Positions 1 to 8,337 of a DNA stretch of 64,000 bases are shown here, in pieces. Position 1 is the first letter of the stretch. Every line of letters starts with the position of its first letter. The stretch lies in NCBI GenBank assembly GCA_023251875.1, contig JAHEXY010000006.1, forward strand, positions 124,001-188,000. Direction: 5' to 3'. This DNA is from Bacteroidota bacterium. GTDB taxonomy: Bacteria > Bacteroidota > Bacteroidia > JAHEXY01. Made by a program: the position numbers and the translations under genes. The notes below the pieces were generated by a model. The model saw only the letters and a list, made by a program, of their open reading frames with translations, did not search any database and had not been told where the DNA came from.

Positions 1-508
1 AAAGACGATCGATAAAACCATCTTTATTAATGGCAGCAATTACGCCAAGAATAATTCCCAAAAGCGTAGCAATAAACATAGCAACAATAGCAAGTAAAGC
101 TGTTTGTGGCAATGCTTGCAATATAATTTCCGATACATGCCTCTTGGTTTGATAAGACCGCCTTAAATAAGGTGCTTTTAGCACTACTACTTTTGATTTA
201 AGATGAAATAAAGGAATACTATTTTCATATTTATCTTTAGATAAATAGAGATAATGCTCTTCGTTTTTTTCTTCATGAATAGAAATGGGAGATAAATCAT
301 TAAGATACATGGCATATTGGGTGAGCAAGGGTAAATCTAAACCAAGATCTTTATTAATAATTTTGATTGATTCTTCATCAGCTCTTTGCCCTAGCATCAT
401 ACGTGCAGGATCTCCGGGGAGCAAATTAAAAAGCATAAATACCACTGTTATTACCCCAAATAACACTAGTAGTCCGTATAAAATTCTTCTTAAAATGAAA
501 CTGAACAT
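1..508 (-). CDS. Opp/Dpp-type ABC transporter permease, 5' part only
   Basis: Partial gene that runs off the left edge; the first 169 codons are present, starting at the ATG at 508. The protein starts MFSFILRRILYGLLVLFGVI, a first membrane helix preceded by the RR pair usual in this family. It then has LLPGDPA at about residues 29-35, the hallmark of DppB/OppB inner-membrane permeases for peptides or nickel. A hydrophilic periplasmic stretch of about 90 residues follows. The next visible helix (LPQTALLAIVAMFIATLLGI) matches the start of the binding-protein-dependent transport domain. Family membership is clear from these motifs; the substrate cannot be inferred because no partner gene is in the window. 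The start lies just downstream of the DoxX-like gene on the same strand (29 bp gap), so it could be the last gene of that transcript. Confidence 0.85.
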   Translation of the reverse strand, partial: MFSFILRRILYGLLVLFGVITVVFMLFNLLPGDPARMMLGQRADEESIKIINKDLGLDLPLLTQYAMYLNDLSPISIHEEKNEEHYLYLSKDKYENSIPLFHLKSKVVVLKAPYLRRSYQTKRHVSEIILQALPQTALLAIVAMFIATLLGIILGVIAAINKDGFIDRL

Positions 509-537
509 TCAAATTAGAAATTAGCTAATTAGCTAGG

Positions 538-1743
538 CTAATTAACATTAATACTGTATTTATCTTTTATTTCGTTAAAACTTGGCACATCATTATAATG
601 CCACATCGCTATAACAGTTCCATTTTTAATAAGCATGAGGCCAGGGTTAGAGCGTATCATGGTTTTAAGAGGTGTGGCATCACATAAATAATAGGGATAT
701 AGGGTTTGTACATCGTGACGATAATCTTCAACTTCATTATCAAGAGAAGCTGTTAGGCCAATAAATTGTATTCCTTTCTTTTCACATTCTTGTTCTAAAT
801 CATTAAGCCCCTTATCGGCTTTATGACTGGCTTTTTTCACATCATATACTACCACCCAAAAACTATAATTAGGATTATGAAGTAATGAATCCGTAATATC
901 TTCTCCGGTTTCCATATCCGTAACAAAAAAATCATGAATAGGAGCCTCAATGCCTTTTTTTAATATGGTTTGTTTGGCTTCAACATAGTCCCATTGTTCT
1001 TGGTAATTTTCCGGAAATTGCTCAAACTCTTTTGTTTCACCGGAGGCTTTATTTTTCAATACATACATGTATTTGATACTATCCGGCACTCCAATCATTT
1101 TTTCAGAAATGTTATTGCCTATTTTAAACGGACGAAAATCAACAATGGGTAAATGCCAAAAACAATAGAGTGTAAAAGCAAAAGAAGCCAATATGCTTGC
1201 GCCTCCTGCTACATCTCCTTTTATTCCTACCAGAGATGAGGTTCTTTCAATTTCATATCTATTGGCAAATAAAACTAAAATAGGAAAAAGAGAGACTATG
1301 TCAATTAATAAAGACTGCCAAGGTTCAAATTTAATAGCATCTCCAAAACAACCACAATCTTTCATGTAGCTCAAGTTTTCAACTTTAAGTGAAAATAGTT
1401 TGGTAAAGAAAACCGAAAAAGAGGCCTCAGGATGGTCGATAAAATAATTGTTGCAAACGGTTGAAATTTTTAAAAACAAAAAGAACAACATCATTAATAA
1501 CAAAAGCCATGAGGTTTGCCTCATTCTAAGCCCTAACAAAGTAATAAGGCCCAGAGCTACTTCAATAGAACAAACTACAATAGAAATATAAAGTGAATAG
1601 GGCTGCATCCAAAGCATACCAAAAACTTCCCAATACTCATCAAGTTTATATGAAAATCCTAAGGGGTCGTTTGCCTTTACAATTCCGGAGAATAGGAATA
1701 AAAAGGCTGTTAAAATTTTACACAGTGTAAAAAAATGCTTCAT
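538..1743 (-). CDS. DoxX/MauE-like membrane protein with C-terminal thioredoxin-like domain (BT_3928 type)
   Basis: A 401-residue inner-membrane protein. The first 200 residues carry about five hydrophobic helices (near 1-22, 45-70, 77-95, 145-162, 180-200). The loop motif DCGCFGD at 129-135, followed by PWQSLLID, is typical of the DoxX/MauE redox-associated family. Residues about 205-401 look like a periplasmic thioredoxin-fold domain: FWVVVYDVKKA resembles the first strand and helix, but there is no CxxC. The remaining visible cysteines suggest a non-catalytic or atypical redox role. Its start overlaps the stop of the DUF1599 gene as ATGA, so the two are translationally coupled; from what I know of Bacteroidota genomes this pairing is conserved, often beside tpiA. 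The exact reaction is unknown; a role in electron flow or thiol chemistry is inferred from the family. Confidence 0.75.
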   Translation of the reverse strand: MKHFFTLCKILTAFLFLFSGIVKANDPLGFSYKLDEYWEVFGMLWMQPYSLYISIVVCSIEVALGLITLLGLRMRQTSWLLLLMMLFFLFLKISTVCNNYFIDHPEASFSVFFTKLFSLKVENLSYMKDCGCFGDAIKFEPWQSLLIDIVSLFPILVLFANRYEIERTSSLVGIKGDVAGGASILASFAFTLYCFWHLPIVDFRPFKIGNNISEKMIGVPDSIKYMYVLKNKASGETKEFEQFPENYQEQWDYVEAKQTILKKGIEAPIHDFFVTDMETGEDITDSLLHNPNYSFWVVVYDVKKASHKADKGLNDLEQECEKKGIQFIGLTASLDNEVEDYRHDVQTLYPYYLCDATPLKTMIRSNPGLMLIKNGTVIAMWHYNDVPSFNEIKDKYSINVN

Positions 1744-2300
1744 TTTACATTTTCTAGTTGACTCATCATAATCAATGCAAATACTGAATAATTAACCATA
1801 TCCATATAATTTGCGTCAATACCTTCTGAAATTAGGGTTTCTCCTTTATTATCTTCAATCTGTTTTATACGCAAAAGCTTCATTAAAATAAGATCTGTAA
1901 AAGAACTGGTACGCATATTTCTCCAGGCTTCTCCATAATCATGGTTTTTGGCCTCCATCAAACTACGGGTTTTGGTAACATATTTATCAAACAATCGAGA
2001 TGCCTCTTCAGCCTCAAGTTCCAACTTGGTTTCATAACCCAGCTCAAGTTGAATAAGCGCAATAACGGAATAATTAATGATTCCAATAAACTCTGAACTA
2101 ATATCTTCACTTATTTTTTGAGTTCCTTTTTCTTCAATTGTTCGTATACGTTGGGCTTTGATAAAAATCTGATCGGTTAATGAACTTGTACGTAATACAC
2201 GCCATGCACTACCATAATCTTTCATTTTTTTGATAAAAATATCTTTACATTTCTTAATTACAGTATTGTATTCAGAAAGGGTATTAGAAGTATCTGCCAT
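1740..2300 (-). CDS. DUF1599 (nucleotide modification associated domain 1) protein
   Basis: A 186-residue soluble protein made of two copies of the same module. The first copy has KDYGSAWRVLRTSSLTDQ at residues 27-44 and the second HDYGEAWRNMRTSSFTD at 120-136. Each is followed by an RI..IE segment and a NYSV.ALI helix (76-83 and 170-177). This matches DUF1599, a family placed by comparative genomics near nucleotide-modification enzymes; no reaction has been assigned to it that I know of. The internal duplication suggests a pseudo-dimer. It is first in a short transcript with the DoxX-like gene, which begins inside its stop codon (4-bp overlap). The ATG at 2300 is preceded by an AT-rich leader without a clear ribosome binding site. 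Confidence 0.8.
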   Translation of the reverse strand: MADTSNTLSEYNTVIKKCKDIFIKKMKDYGSAWRVLRTSSLTDQIFIKAQRIRTIEEKGTQKISEDISSEFIGIINYSVIALIQLELGYETKLELEAEEASRLFDKYVTKTRSLMEAKNHDYGEAWRNMRTSSFTDLILMKLLRIKQIEDNKGETLISEGIDANYMDMVNYSVFALIMMSQLENVK

Positions 2301-2419
2301 TGTTAATTGATAGTTTTGCTTAAAATTAATTTATTTTAGCAAAAATTAGTATAAATACTTTGTAAAAAAATACAAATGATTTGTTAATAGATGAATAAAC
2401 CAATAATTTTTTGTGATGC

Positions 2420-2434
2420 TTCGACTACGTTCAG
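2420..2434. repeat. Dispersed TTCGACTACGYTCA element, copy 1
   Basis: The 15-mer TTCGACTACGTTCAG is one of three related copies in the window; the others are at 13875-13930 and 49355-49376. All lie between genes, and the sequence is recognisable as a repeat common in Bacteroidota intergenic DNA. Confidence 0.5.
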
Positions 2435-2471
2435 CCAATGAGCATTTAGTTAAGGAATAAAAATTTAAAAA

Positions 2472-2535
2472 CCATTGAGTTATGACTTAACAAATCAGTT
2501 TTTTTGTTTTTATGACAAAAAAACTAACTCAATGG
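2472..2535. repeat. Bulged hairpin with two nested perfect arms
   Basis: Outer arms CCATTGAGTT (2472-2481) and AACTCAATGG (2526-2535) pair perfectly. Inner arms AGTTTTTTTGT (2497-2507) and ACAAAAAAACT (2515-2525) follow directly on the right side, with a 15-nt bulge on the left. The right outer arm contains the ATG of a 26-codon open frame (2532-2612). The rest of the DUF1599-parB gap holds nothing else that I recognise. Confidence 0.55.
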
Positions 2536-2637
2536 CAGAAGCAAATTTAAAAATAATAACGGCACTAAAATTAATTCTTGAAGGAGTTGCAAACACAGCA
2601 GAACATTATTAAGGATACTTTTGAGGATTTTGATTGA

Positions 2638-3558
2638 CTAATTCTTAACCATCAAATACTGCTCCAATCTTCCCAAAATAATTTCTAATTCTTGTTCTGA
2701 TGAAAAAGGTATTTCAATTTTTCCTTTGTTGGCAGCAGTTTGCTTGAGCTCTATTTTAGTGTTAAGTGTTTGAGATAAATTTTTTAATGAATCTTGAAAT
2801 TTGTTTGATAGAGGTGCAGTTTTAGTTTTTTCTTTATTTTTTTTAGGCTTAGAAACATAATTGTTTAAACTGCGCACAATTTCTTCTACATCTCGTACAG
2901 AAAGATCATAATCTAAAATATCATTTAATATTTGTAATTGTTTTTGATGGTCCGTTACATTAATAAGTGCACGTGCATGGCCCATGCTTACTAAATTTTT
3001 TCTTATTGCTAGTTGTAATTCAGCAGGAAGTTTTAACAAGCGTAAATAATTTGTAATGGTAGACCTTTCTTTACTTACACGTCCGCTTAATTCTTCTTGT
3101 GTTAAGCTACACTCTTCAATTAATCTTTGGTAACTAAGGGCAATTTCAATAGCATCTAAATCTTCACGCTGTATGTTTTCAATCAATGCTAATTCAAGCA
3201 TGGCTTGGTCGTCAGCAATACGAATATAAGCGGGTATTTCAGTTAATCCGGCAATTTTAGAAGCTCTAAAACGTCTTTCACCAGAAATCAATTGGTATTT
3301 TTCAGGTGCCACTTTACGAACCGTAATGGGCTGTATAACCCCATAACGCAAGATGGATTCAGCAAGCTCGGCCAATCTTACTTCATCAAATTCGGTTCTG
3401 GGTTGAAAAGGATTGGTTTCAATTTGTGACAAAGCAATATTGGGTGCAATACCTGCTACATCAACTTTTTTGGTTTGTGTAAGATGATTGGGAATAATGT
3501 TTTCGGGTTCGGCTAATAAAGCTCCTAATCCTTTGCCTAATGCTCTTTTCTTTTCCAT
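2638..3558 (-). CDS. parB: Chromosome-partitioning protein ParB (Spo0J family)
   Basis: A 306-residue DNA-binding CTPase that loads at parS sites and, with ParA and SMC, segregates the origin region. The basic N-terminus MEKKRALGKGLGALL is typical of chromosomal ParB and is thought to contact ParA. The ParB/Srx domain spans about 40-130 with NPFQPRTEF and GERRFRASKIAGL, the arginine-rich CTP-binding box. A helix-turn-helix with SQEE-like TQEELSGRVSKERSTITNYLRLL follows at about 150-180, and residues 240-306 form a dimerisation region. Length and order match the family. It lies 75 bp downstream of parA on the same strand, and a strong inverted repeat fills that gap. The start at 3558 is an ATG followed by the conserved lysine-rich segment. 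Confidence 0.95.
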   Translation of the reverse strand: MEKKRALGKGLGALLAEPENIIPNHLTQTKKVDVAGIAPNIALSQIETNPFQPRTEFDEVRLAELAESILRYGVIQPITVRKVAPEKYQLISGERRFRASKIAGLTEIPAYIRIADDQAMLELALIENIQREDLDAIEIALSYQRLIEECSLTQEELSGRVSKERSTITNYLRLLKLPAELQLAIRKNLVSMGHARALINVTDHQKQLQILNDILDYDLSVRDVEEIVRSLNNYVSKPKKNKEKTKTAPLSNKFQDSLKNLSQTLNTKIELKQTAANKGKIEIPFSSEQELEIILGRLEQYLMVKN

Positions 3559-3578
3559 ATAAATTTAGTTTTTCGTTG

Positions 3579-3637
3579 TTAGTTACTAGTTATTAGTTAT
3601 TAGTTGTATACACGAACAACTAATAACTAGTAACTAA
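3579..3637. repeat. Long inverted repeat between parA and parB
   Basis: The left arm (3579-3606, 28 nt) is built from TTAGTTAC and TAGTTAT-type units. The right arm (3617-3637, 21 nt) is its exact reverse complement except that the left arm holds one extra 7-nt unit (TATTAGT). The loop is TATACACGAA. In the parA-parB transcript this forms a 21-bp AU-rich hairpin that begins over the parA stop codon (3634-3636) and ends 21 nt before the parB start. Confidence 0.7.
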
Positions 3638-4452
3638 ATATTTTCTACATTAACATTTATTATTTTATCTTCTTCAGCAATTTTCGTCATTTTATTTTTT
3701 TGTAAAACTTCTCTCGCTAAATTCAAATAATTGATGGCTCCTTTTGATGAAGCATCGTGCATAATTACCGATTGTCCAAAGCTTGGTGCTTCACTTAACC
3801 TTGTATTGCGATGAATAATGGTATCAAAAACCAATTGTTGAAAATGTGTTTTTACTTCTTCAACTACTTGTGCCGCCAAACGCAAACGAACATCGAACAT
3901 GGTAAGTAAAATACCTTCTATTTCTAAATCAGGATTTAATCGAGTTTGAACAATTTTTATGGTGTTCAATAATTTTCCTAATCCCTCTAAAGCAAAATAT
4001 TCTGATTGAACAGGAACAATTACTGAATTAGCTGCTGTTAATGCATTAACTGTAATTAAGCCTAATGATGGAGAGCAATCAATAATGATGAAATCATAAA
4101 GATGTTTTATTTTTTCAATTACTTCTTTCATCATGTATTCTCTACTTTGTAGATTAATCAATTCTATTTCTGCTCCAACCAAATCAATATGAGCAGGTAA
4201 TAAATCTAAATTTGGAGTAGTAGTATTGAGAATAATGTGTTGAGGTTCTACTTCATTCACGATACATTCGTAAATACTGGTTTTAATGTTACGAGGATCA
4301 AATCCTACACCAGATGTTGAATTGGCTTGCGGATCTGCATCAATTAATAAACATTTGTATTCTAAAACACCAAGACTTGCTGCTAAATTAATGGCTGTAG
4401 TTGTTTTTCCAACGCCTCCTTTTTGATTTGCTATTGCTATTATTTTTCCCAT
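3634..4452 (-). CDS. parA: Chromosome-partitioning ATPase ParA (Soj family)
   Basis: A 272-residue deviant-Walker-A ATPase that binds nucleoid DNA non-specifically and drives ParB-parS complexes apart. The deviant P-loop [14 protein letters not shown] is at residues 11-24, including the signature Lys at 11. [16 protein letters not shown] (Walker A') follows near 35-50, and [19 protein letters not shown] supplies the Walker B region near 120. Length matches short chromosomal ParA without an N-terminal HTH. It is the promoter-proximal gene of parAB. Its leader carries a CAACTAACA-rich segment also found before parB, clpB and the M16 peptidase gene. The last codons and stop lie inside the inverted repeat that separates it from parB. 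Confidence 0.95.
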   Translation of the reverse strand: MGKIIAIANQKGGVGKTTTAINLAASLGVLEYKCLLIDADPQANSTSGVGFDPRNIKTSIYECIVNEVEPQHIILNTTTPNLDLLPAHIDLVGAEIELINLQSREYMMKEVIEKIKHLYDFIIIDCSPSLGLITVNALTAANSVIVPVQSEYFALEGLGKLLNTIKIVQTRLNPDLEIEGILLTMFDVRLRLAAQVVEEVKTHFQQLVFDTIIHRNTRLSEAPSFGQSVIMHDASSKGAINYLNLAREVLQKNKMTKIAEEDKIINVNVENI

Positions 4453-4455
4453 CGT

Positions 4456-4490
4456 ATGTTAGTTGTTCGTTGTTGGTTTTTTGTTGTTAG
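4456..4490 (-). promoter_or_regulatory. CTAACAAC-rich leader in front of parA
   Basis: Read on the minus strand, the leader just before the parA ATG is an unstructured run of CTAACAAC and GAACAACTAAC units. It shares the 16-mer TTAGTTGTTCGTTGTT (plus strand) with the clpB leader at 8090-8105. Similar leaders precede parB (3565-3606) and the M16 gene (38141-38169). Confidence 0.4.
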
Positions 4491-4502
4491 TATTTTGATT
4501 AT

Positions 4503-4588
4503 AGCTTTCTAAAAATTGTATTATTTTGTTTCCTCTCCCTTAATCCCTCTCAAGAGAGGGAGACCTCAAGGATAATTTTTAGAAAGCT
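4503..4588. repeat. Palindromic MITE-like element, copy 1
   Basis: Perfect 15-nt terminal inverted repeats AGCTTTCTAAAAATT (4503-4517) and AATTTTTAGAAAGCT (4574-4588) flank a core with its own C-rich/G-rich hairpin (CCTCTC ... GAGAGGG). A second copy with the same termini and length lies at 55797-55887. It ends 2 bp from the stop codon of the hydrolase gene at 4590. Confidence 0.7.
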
Positions 4589-4589
4589 T

Positions 4590-5306
4590 TCAACCTACAC
4601 TCACCTTTGCATTAATAATATCAAGACTAGATAATTCAGTATTAATGTCCATTAAAAAGAGTTCTTTTCCTGCATTTGAAAATTTTACTTTGGCAGCTTG
4701 TTTATTAATTACTATAAATGGAAATGTGTCAAAATGCATTCCAATAATTTTATCACATTTAATAAAATTAGCTGCAATAAGAGCATCAGAAATACCCATG
4801 GTAAAATTGTCGCCAATGGGTAAAAAAGCAAAATCAATTTTTTTATATTCTCCTAATAATTTCATGTCTTGCATGAGAGCTGTATCTCCTGAATAATAAA
4901 AATTACCCTCGTTACTTTCTATAAAGAATCCATTGGGATTACCGCCATAAGAACCATCTGGAAATGAACTTGAATGTAATGCGGGTGTTAATAAAACAGT
5001 TCCAAAATCAAATTTCCATTGCCCACCGGTATTCATGGGATGAACTGCAGGAACTTGTTCTTTTTGTGCAAACCATTGTGTTATTTCCCAATTAGAAATT
5101 ATAGTAGCCCCTGTTCTTTTTGCAATTTGAGCAGCATCTTGCATATGATCTTGATGTGCATGCGAAATAAGAATATAATCAGCTTCTATCAAATTAATAT
5201 TTATAGCAGATGCCTGCGGATTGGGAGAAATAAAAGGATCGAAAATTAATTTCTTACCGCCAACATGAATTAAAAAACAAGAATGACCGTAGTATTTTAT
5301 CTTCAT
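4590..5306 (-). CDS. UPF0173-type metal-dependent hydrolase (metallo-beta-lactamase fold)
   Basis: A 238-residue cytoplasmic protein. The start MKIKYYGHSCFLIHVGGKKLI and the metal motif HAHQDH (His49, His51, Asp53, His54) identify the metallo-beta-lactamase superfamily, YtkL/UPF0173 branch. Further ligands are likely the His in TPALHSSSF and the Asp in YSGDTALM, with GMHFDTFPF supplying the last His. The length is close to the family norm and all ligand positions are present, so it should bind two metal ions. The substrate is unknown in the family. It stands alone between clpB and parA; a MITE-like palindrome touches its stop codon. A CAAAAATA match (5333-5340), the complement of a -7 box, lies about 27 bp before its start and may be its promoter. 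Confidence 0.85.
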   Translation of the reverse strand: MKIKYYGHSCFLIHVGGKKLIFDPFISPNPQASAININLIEADYILISHAHQDHMQDAAQIAKRTGATIISNWEITQWFAQKEQVPAVHPMNTGGQWKFDFGTVLLTPALHSSSFPDGSYGGNPNGFFIESNEGNFYYSGDTALMQDMKLLGEYKKIDFAFLPIGDNFTMGISDALIAANFIKCDKIIGMHFDTFPFIVINKQAAKVKFSNAGKELFLMDINTELSSLDIINAKVSVG

Positions 5307-5473
5307 AGTTCAATTGCATTTTTTGGATAAAACAAAAATACAATTTTGCCGTGAAACGTGGAACGCAAGTTTATCGTTTGTTGAAAAGTTTTTTGTGAAG
5401 ACCAAAGTCGGGACTCAGAAGACAGAAGACGGAAGTAAAAACTCTTCCAACTCCCGTCTCCCGACTTCTAAAT
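5307..5473. other. Gap between hydrolase and clpB with GA-rich imperfect hairpin and parS-like half sites
   Basis: The gap contains GTGAAACGTGGAAC (5351-5364), two parS-like half sites in tandem rather than inverted. It also holds an imperfect hairpin formed by AAGTCGGGA (near 5405) and TCCCGACTT (near 5459), with AGAAGACGGAAG-type repeats between. The hairpin lies directly after the clpB stop codon and could act in transcript termination. Confidence 0.35.
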
Positions 5474-8086
5474 CTAATTCTGCTTCACCAATTTCGCCAC
5501 ATTTCTAAATACAAATTCTTTATTTTCTAGATCAACCAAAATATCGGAGTCTTTATTTATTTTGTTTGCTAGAATTTGTTTCGATAATTCATTTAAGATT
5601 TTTCTTTGAATTACTCTCTTAATTGGCCTTGCACCAAATTGAGGGTCAAATCCCAATTGAGCCATCCAGTCAGCAGCTTCATCCGTCATGGCAATATGAA
5701 CGCCTTGCTGTTCCAACATTTTAAATACGGAATTAAATTGCAGCTTCACAATTTCTTTGGCATCTTCTCGCGAAAGCGGATTAAACATTACAATTTCGTC
5801 AATACGATTTAAAAATTCGGGTCTGATGGCTTTCTTTAACAAATCAAAAACTTCAACTTTGGTTTTAGCAATTACTTTGTCTCTGTTTTTTTCTGTTAGC
5901 TCCTCAAAATTTTGTTGAATAATAGGAGAGCCAATATTAGAAGTCATAATAATGATTGTATTCTTAAAATTAGCAACTCGACCTTTATTATCCGTTAATC
6001 TACCATCATCCAACACTTGCAATAAAATATTGAATACATCAGGATGTGCTTTTTCAATTTCATCAAGCAATACAACTGAATAAGGTTTTCTGCGAACCGA
6101 TTCGGTTAGTTGTCCACCTTCATCATAACCTACATATCCCGGAGGTGCACCAATAAGGCGAGATACCGAATGGCGTTCTTGGTATTCCGACATATCAATA
6201 CGAGTAATCATGTTTTCATCATTGAACAAGAAATCAGCAAGGGCTTTTGCTAATTCTGTTTTTCCAACACCGGTTGTTCCCAAAAAAATAAATGATCCTA
6301 TTGGTCGTTTTGCATCTTGCAAACCAGCACGGCTTCTACGAATGGCATCTGAAACAGCCATGATGGCATCTTCTTGTCCAACCACACGTTTATGCAATTC
6401 TTGTTCAAGACTTAATAATTTTTCACGCTCACTTTGTAGCATGCGCGTAACAGGTATACCCGTCCAACGAGCAACTACTTCAGCAATTTCTTCTGAATCC
6501 ACTACTTCTTTAATCATAGAAGAATCAGCTTGCGTTTCAGTTAGTTTCTTTTTTAAATCTTCTAATTGTTTTTCAGCCTCTTTGGTTTTTCCATAACGGA
6601 GTTCAGCAACTTTTCCAAAATCGCCATTGCGTTCAGCTTGTTCAGCTTCAAATTTATATTGTTCAATATTTTGTTTTACTTGTTGAATATGATCAATTAC
6701 ATCTTTTTCAGATTTCCATCTTGTTTGTAACTGATTTTTTTCATCATTTAAATTGGCAATTTCTTCACTTAGTTGTTTTAATCGAGTTTGATTATTTTCT
6801 CTTTTAATAGCCTCACGTTCTACTTCAAGATGCATGATTCTTCGTTCTACAACATCTAATTCTTGTGGTTTGGAATTGATTTCTAATTTTAATTTTGAAG
6901 CAGCTTCATCAATTAAATCAATGGCTTTATCCGGTAAATAACGGTCTGTTATGTACCGTTGAGATAATTCTACAGCAGCAATAATGGCTTCATCTAAAAT
7001 TTGAACCTTATGGTGGTTTTCATATTTTTCTTTTATACCACGTAAAATAGAAATTGCATCTTCGGCACTGGGTTCATCAACCAATACTTTTTGAAAACGC
7101 CTTTCGAGTGCTTTGTCTTTTTCAAAATATTTTTGGTATTCATTAAGCGTAGTGGCTCCAATGGCTTTTAATTCTCCACGCGCCAATGCCGGTTTTAAAA
7201 TATTGGCAGCATCCATTGCGCCTTCTCCCCCACCTGCACCTACAAGCGTATGAATTTCATCAATGAAAAGAACAATTTCTCCTTCAGCTCCAATCACTTC
7301 TTTTACTACAGCTTTTAATCGTTCTTCAAATTCTCCCTTGTACTTGGCTCCGGCAATGAGAGCCCCCATATCCAATGAAAAAATTTGTTTTGTTTTTAAA
7401 TTTTCAGGAACATCGCCATTGATAATTCTATGCGCCAAACCCTCTGCAATTGCAGTTTTACCAACGCCCGGTTCTCCAATTAAAATGGGATTATTTTTTG
7501 TTCTACGAGAAAGAATTTGTACTACGCGTCTTATTTCTTCTTCTCGACCAATAACAGGATCGAGTTTACCATTACGCGCCAGTTCATTTAAATTTTTAGC
7601 ATATTTATTTAATGCATTATAGGTTTCTTCTTGACTTGCGGAAGTAACTTTTGCTCCTTTACGCATTTCTTTAATAGCAGCTTTTAATTCTTTTTCGTTT
7701 ATGCCGCTATCTTTCATCATGCGAGACACAGTATCGTCAGCAGCCAATAATCCTAATAAAACATGTTCTATTGAAACAAATTCATCTTGAAATTCTTTTA
7801 AATAAACATTCGCCTTTTGCAAAGCTTTATTTGCTGCTTGAGATAAGAATGGCTCTCCACCAGAAACTTTTGGATAAGATTGAATTATTTTATCTAAAGC
7901 TTGCTCAAATATTTTTGTATTTACACTTAATTTTTTAAGCAAAAAGGGTGTAACATTTACATCAGCATTTAAAATGCCTTTAAGTATATGTCCGCTCTCA
8001 ATGGCTTGATGGCCTTGCTCCATAGCAATTTGTTGCGCTTGCTGTATGGCTTCTTGCGATTTAATGGTGAAATTATTTAAGTTCAT
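5474..8086 (-). CDS. clpB: ATP-dependent disaggregase ClpB
   Basis: An 870-residue Hsp100 chaperone that, with DnaK/DnaJ, extracts polypeptides from aggregates. All expected parts are present. The Clp-N domain (about 1-145) has [13 protein letters not shown] and EHVLLGLL repeats. The first AAA+ module has [15 protein letters not shown] (about 205) and the Walker B stretch [14 protein letters not shown]. The middle coiled coil (about 405-525, rich in E, K, Q and R) distinguishes ClpB from ClpA and ClpC. The second AAA+ module has [15 protein letters not shown] (about 605) and [14 protein letters not shown], followed by the D2-small domain. Full length, no frameshift. It is monocistronic by spacing; the leader carries the same CAACTAAC-type sequence as parA. 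Confidence 0.97.
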   Translation of the reverse strand: MNLNNFTIKSQEAIQQAQQIAMEQGHQAIESGHILKGILNADVNVTPFLLKKLSVNTKIFEQALDKIIQSYPKVSGGEPFLSQAANKALQKANVYLKEFQDEFVSIEHVLLGLLAADDTVSRMMKDSGINEKELKAAIKEMRKGAKVTSASQEETYNALNKYAKNLNELARNGKLDPVIGREEEIRRVVQILSRRTKNNPILIGEPGVGKTAIAEGLAHRIINGDVPENLKTKQIFSLDMGALIAGAKYKGEFEERLKAVVKEVIGAEGEIVLFIDEIHTLVGAGGGEGAMDAANILKPALARGELKAIGATTLNEYQKYFEKDKALERRFQKVLVDEPSAEDAISILRGIKEKYENHHKVQILDEAIIAAVELSQRYITDRYLPDKAIDLIDEAASKLKLEINSKPQELDVVERRIMHLEVEREAIKRENNQTRLKQLSEEIANLNDEKNQLQTRWKSEKDVIDHIQQVKQNIEQYKFEAEQAERNGDFGKVAELRYGKTKEAEKQLEDLKKKLTETQADSSMIKEVVDSEEIAEVVARWTGIPVTRMLQSEREKLLSLEQELHKRVVGQEDAIMAVSDAIRRSRAGLQDAKRPIGSFIFLGTTGVGKTELAKALADFLFNDENMITRIDMSEYQERHSVSRLIGAPPGYVGYDEGGQLTESVRRKPYSVVLLDEIEKAHPDVFNILLQVLDDGRLTDNKGRVANFKNTIIIMTSNIGSPIIQQNFEELTEKNRDKVIAKTKVEVFDLLKKAIRPEFLNRIDEIVMFNPLSREDAKEIVKLQFNSVFKMLEQQGVHIAMTDEAADWMAQLGFDPQFGARPIKRVIQRKILNELSKQILANKINKDSDILVDLENKEFVFRNVAKLVKQN

Positions 8087-8087
8087 A

Positions 8088-8121
8088 TGTTTAGTTGTTC
8101 GTTGTTAGTTAATGGTTGTTA
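8088..8121 (-). promoter_or_regulatory. CTAACAAC-rich leader in front of clpB
   Basis: The segment directly before the clpB ATG reads as CTAACAAC/GAACAACTAAAC on the minus strand and shares a 16-nt core with the parA leader (4456-4490). Confidence 0.4.
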
Positions 8122-8261
8122 GAAAATCTATATATAAAATCTTAACCTCAAATATCAATTGTGTTACCAAGATATGAAATGAGATATATTGTCAGCAAGA
8201 TTGATCTTAATCATGCTGAAAAGGCATTTTACACTGAGGAATGATGCCAAATAGGCAATAA

Positions 8262-8297
8262 AAAAGCCAAGAACAGGAAGAATTGTTCTTGGCTTTT
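8262..8297 (-). terminator. Rho-independent terminator after the FISUMP gene
   Basis: Arms AAAAGCCAAGAACA (8262-8275) and TGTTCTTGGCTTTT (8284-8297) pair perfectly over 14 bp with an 8-nt loop. On the minus strand this is followed by a T-rich stretch, 40 bp after the stop of the gene at 8338. Confidence 0.8.
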
Positions 8298-8337
8298 AAT
8301 TATAATGTTAGTAACAAGGATATTTATTAAGTCACAT

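Noticed and set aside
6210-7622. Long plus-strand frames inside clpB
   Set aside because: Antisense shadows of a conserved gene whose own frame has all motifs.
8179-8244. Short plus-strand frame MRYIVSKIDLNHAEKAFYTE
   Set aside because: Protein-like but only 21 residues, with no ribosome binding site or promoter, next to a terminator of the other strand; not enough to call.
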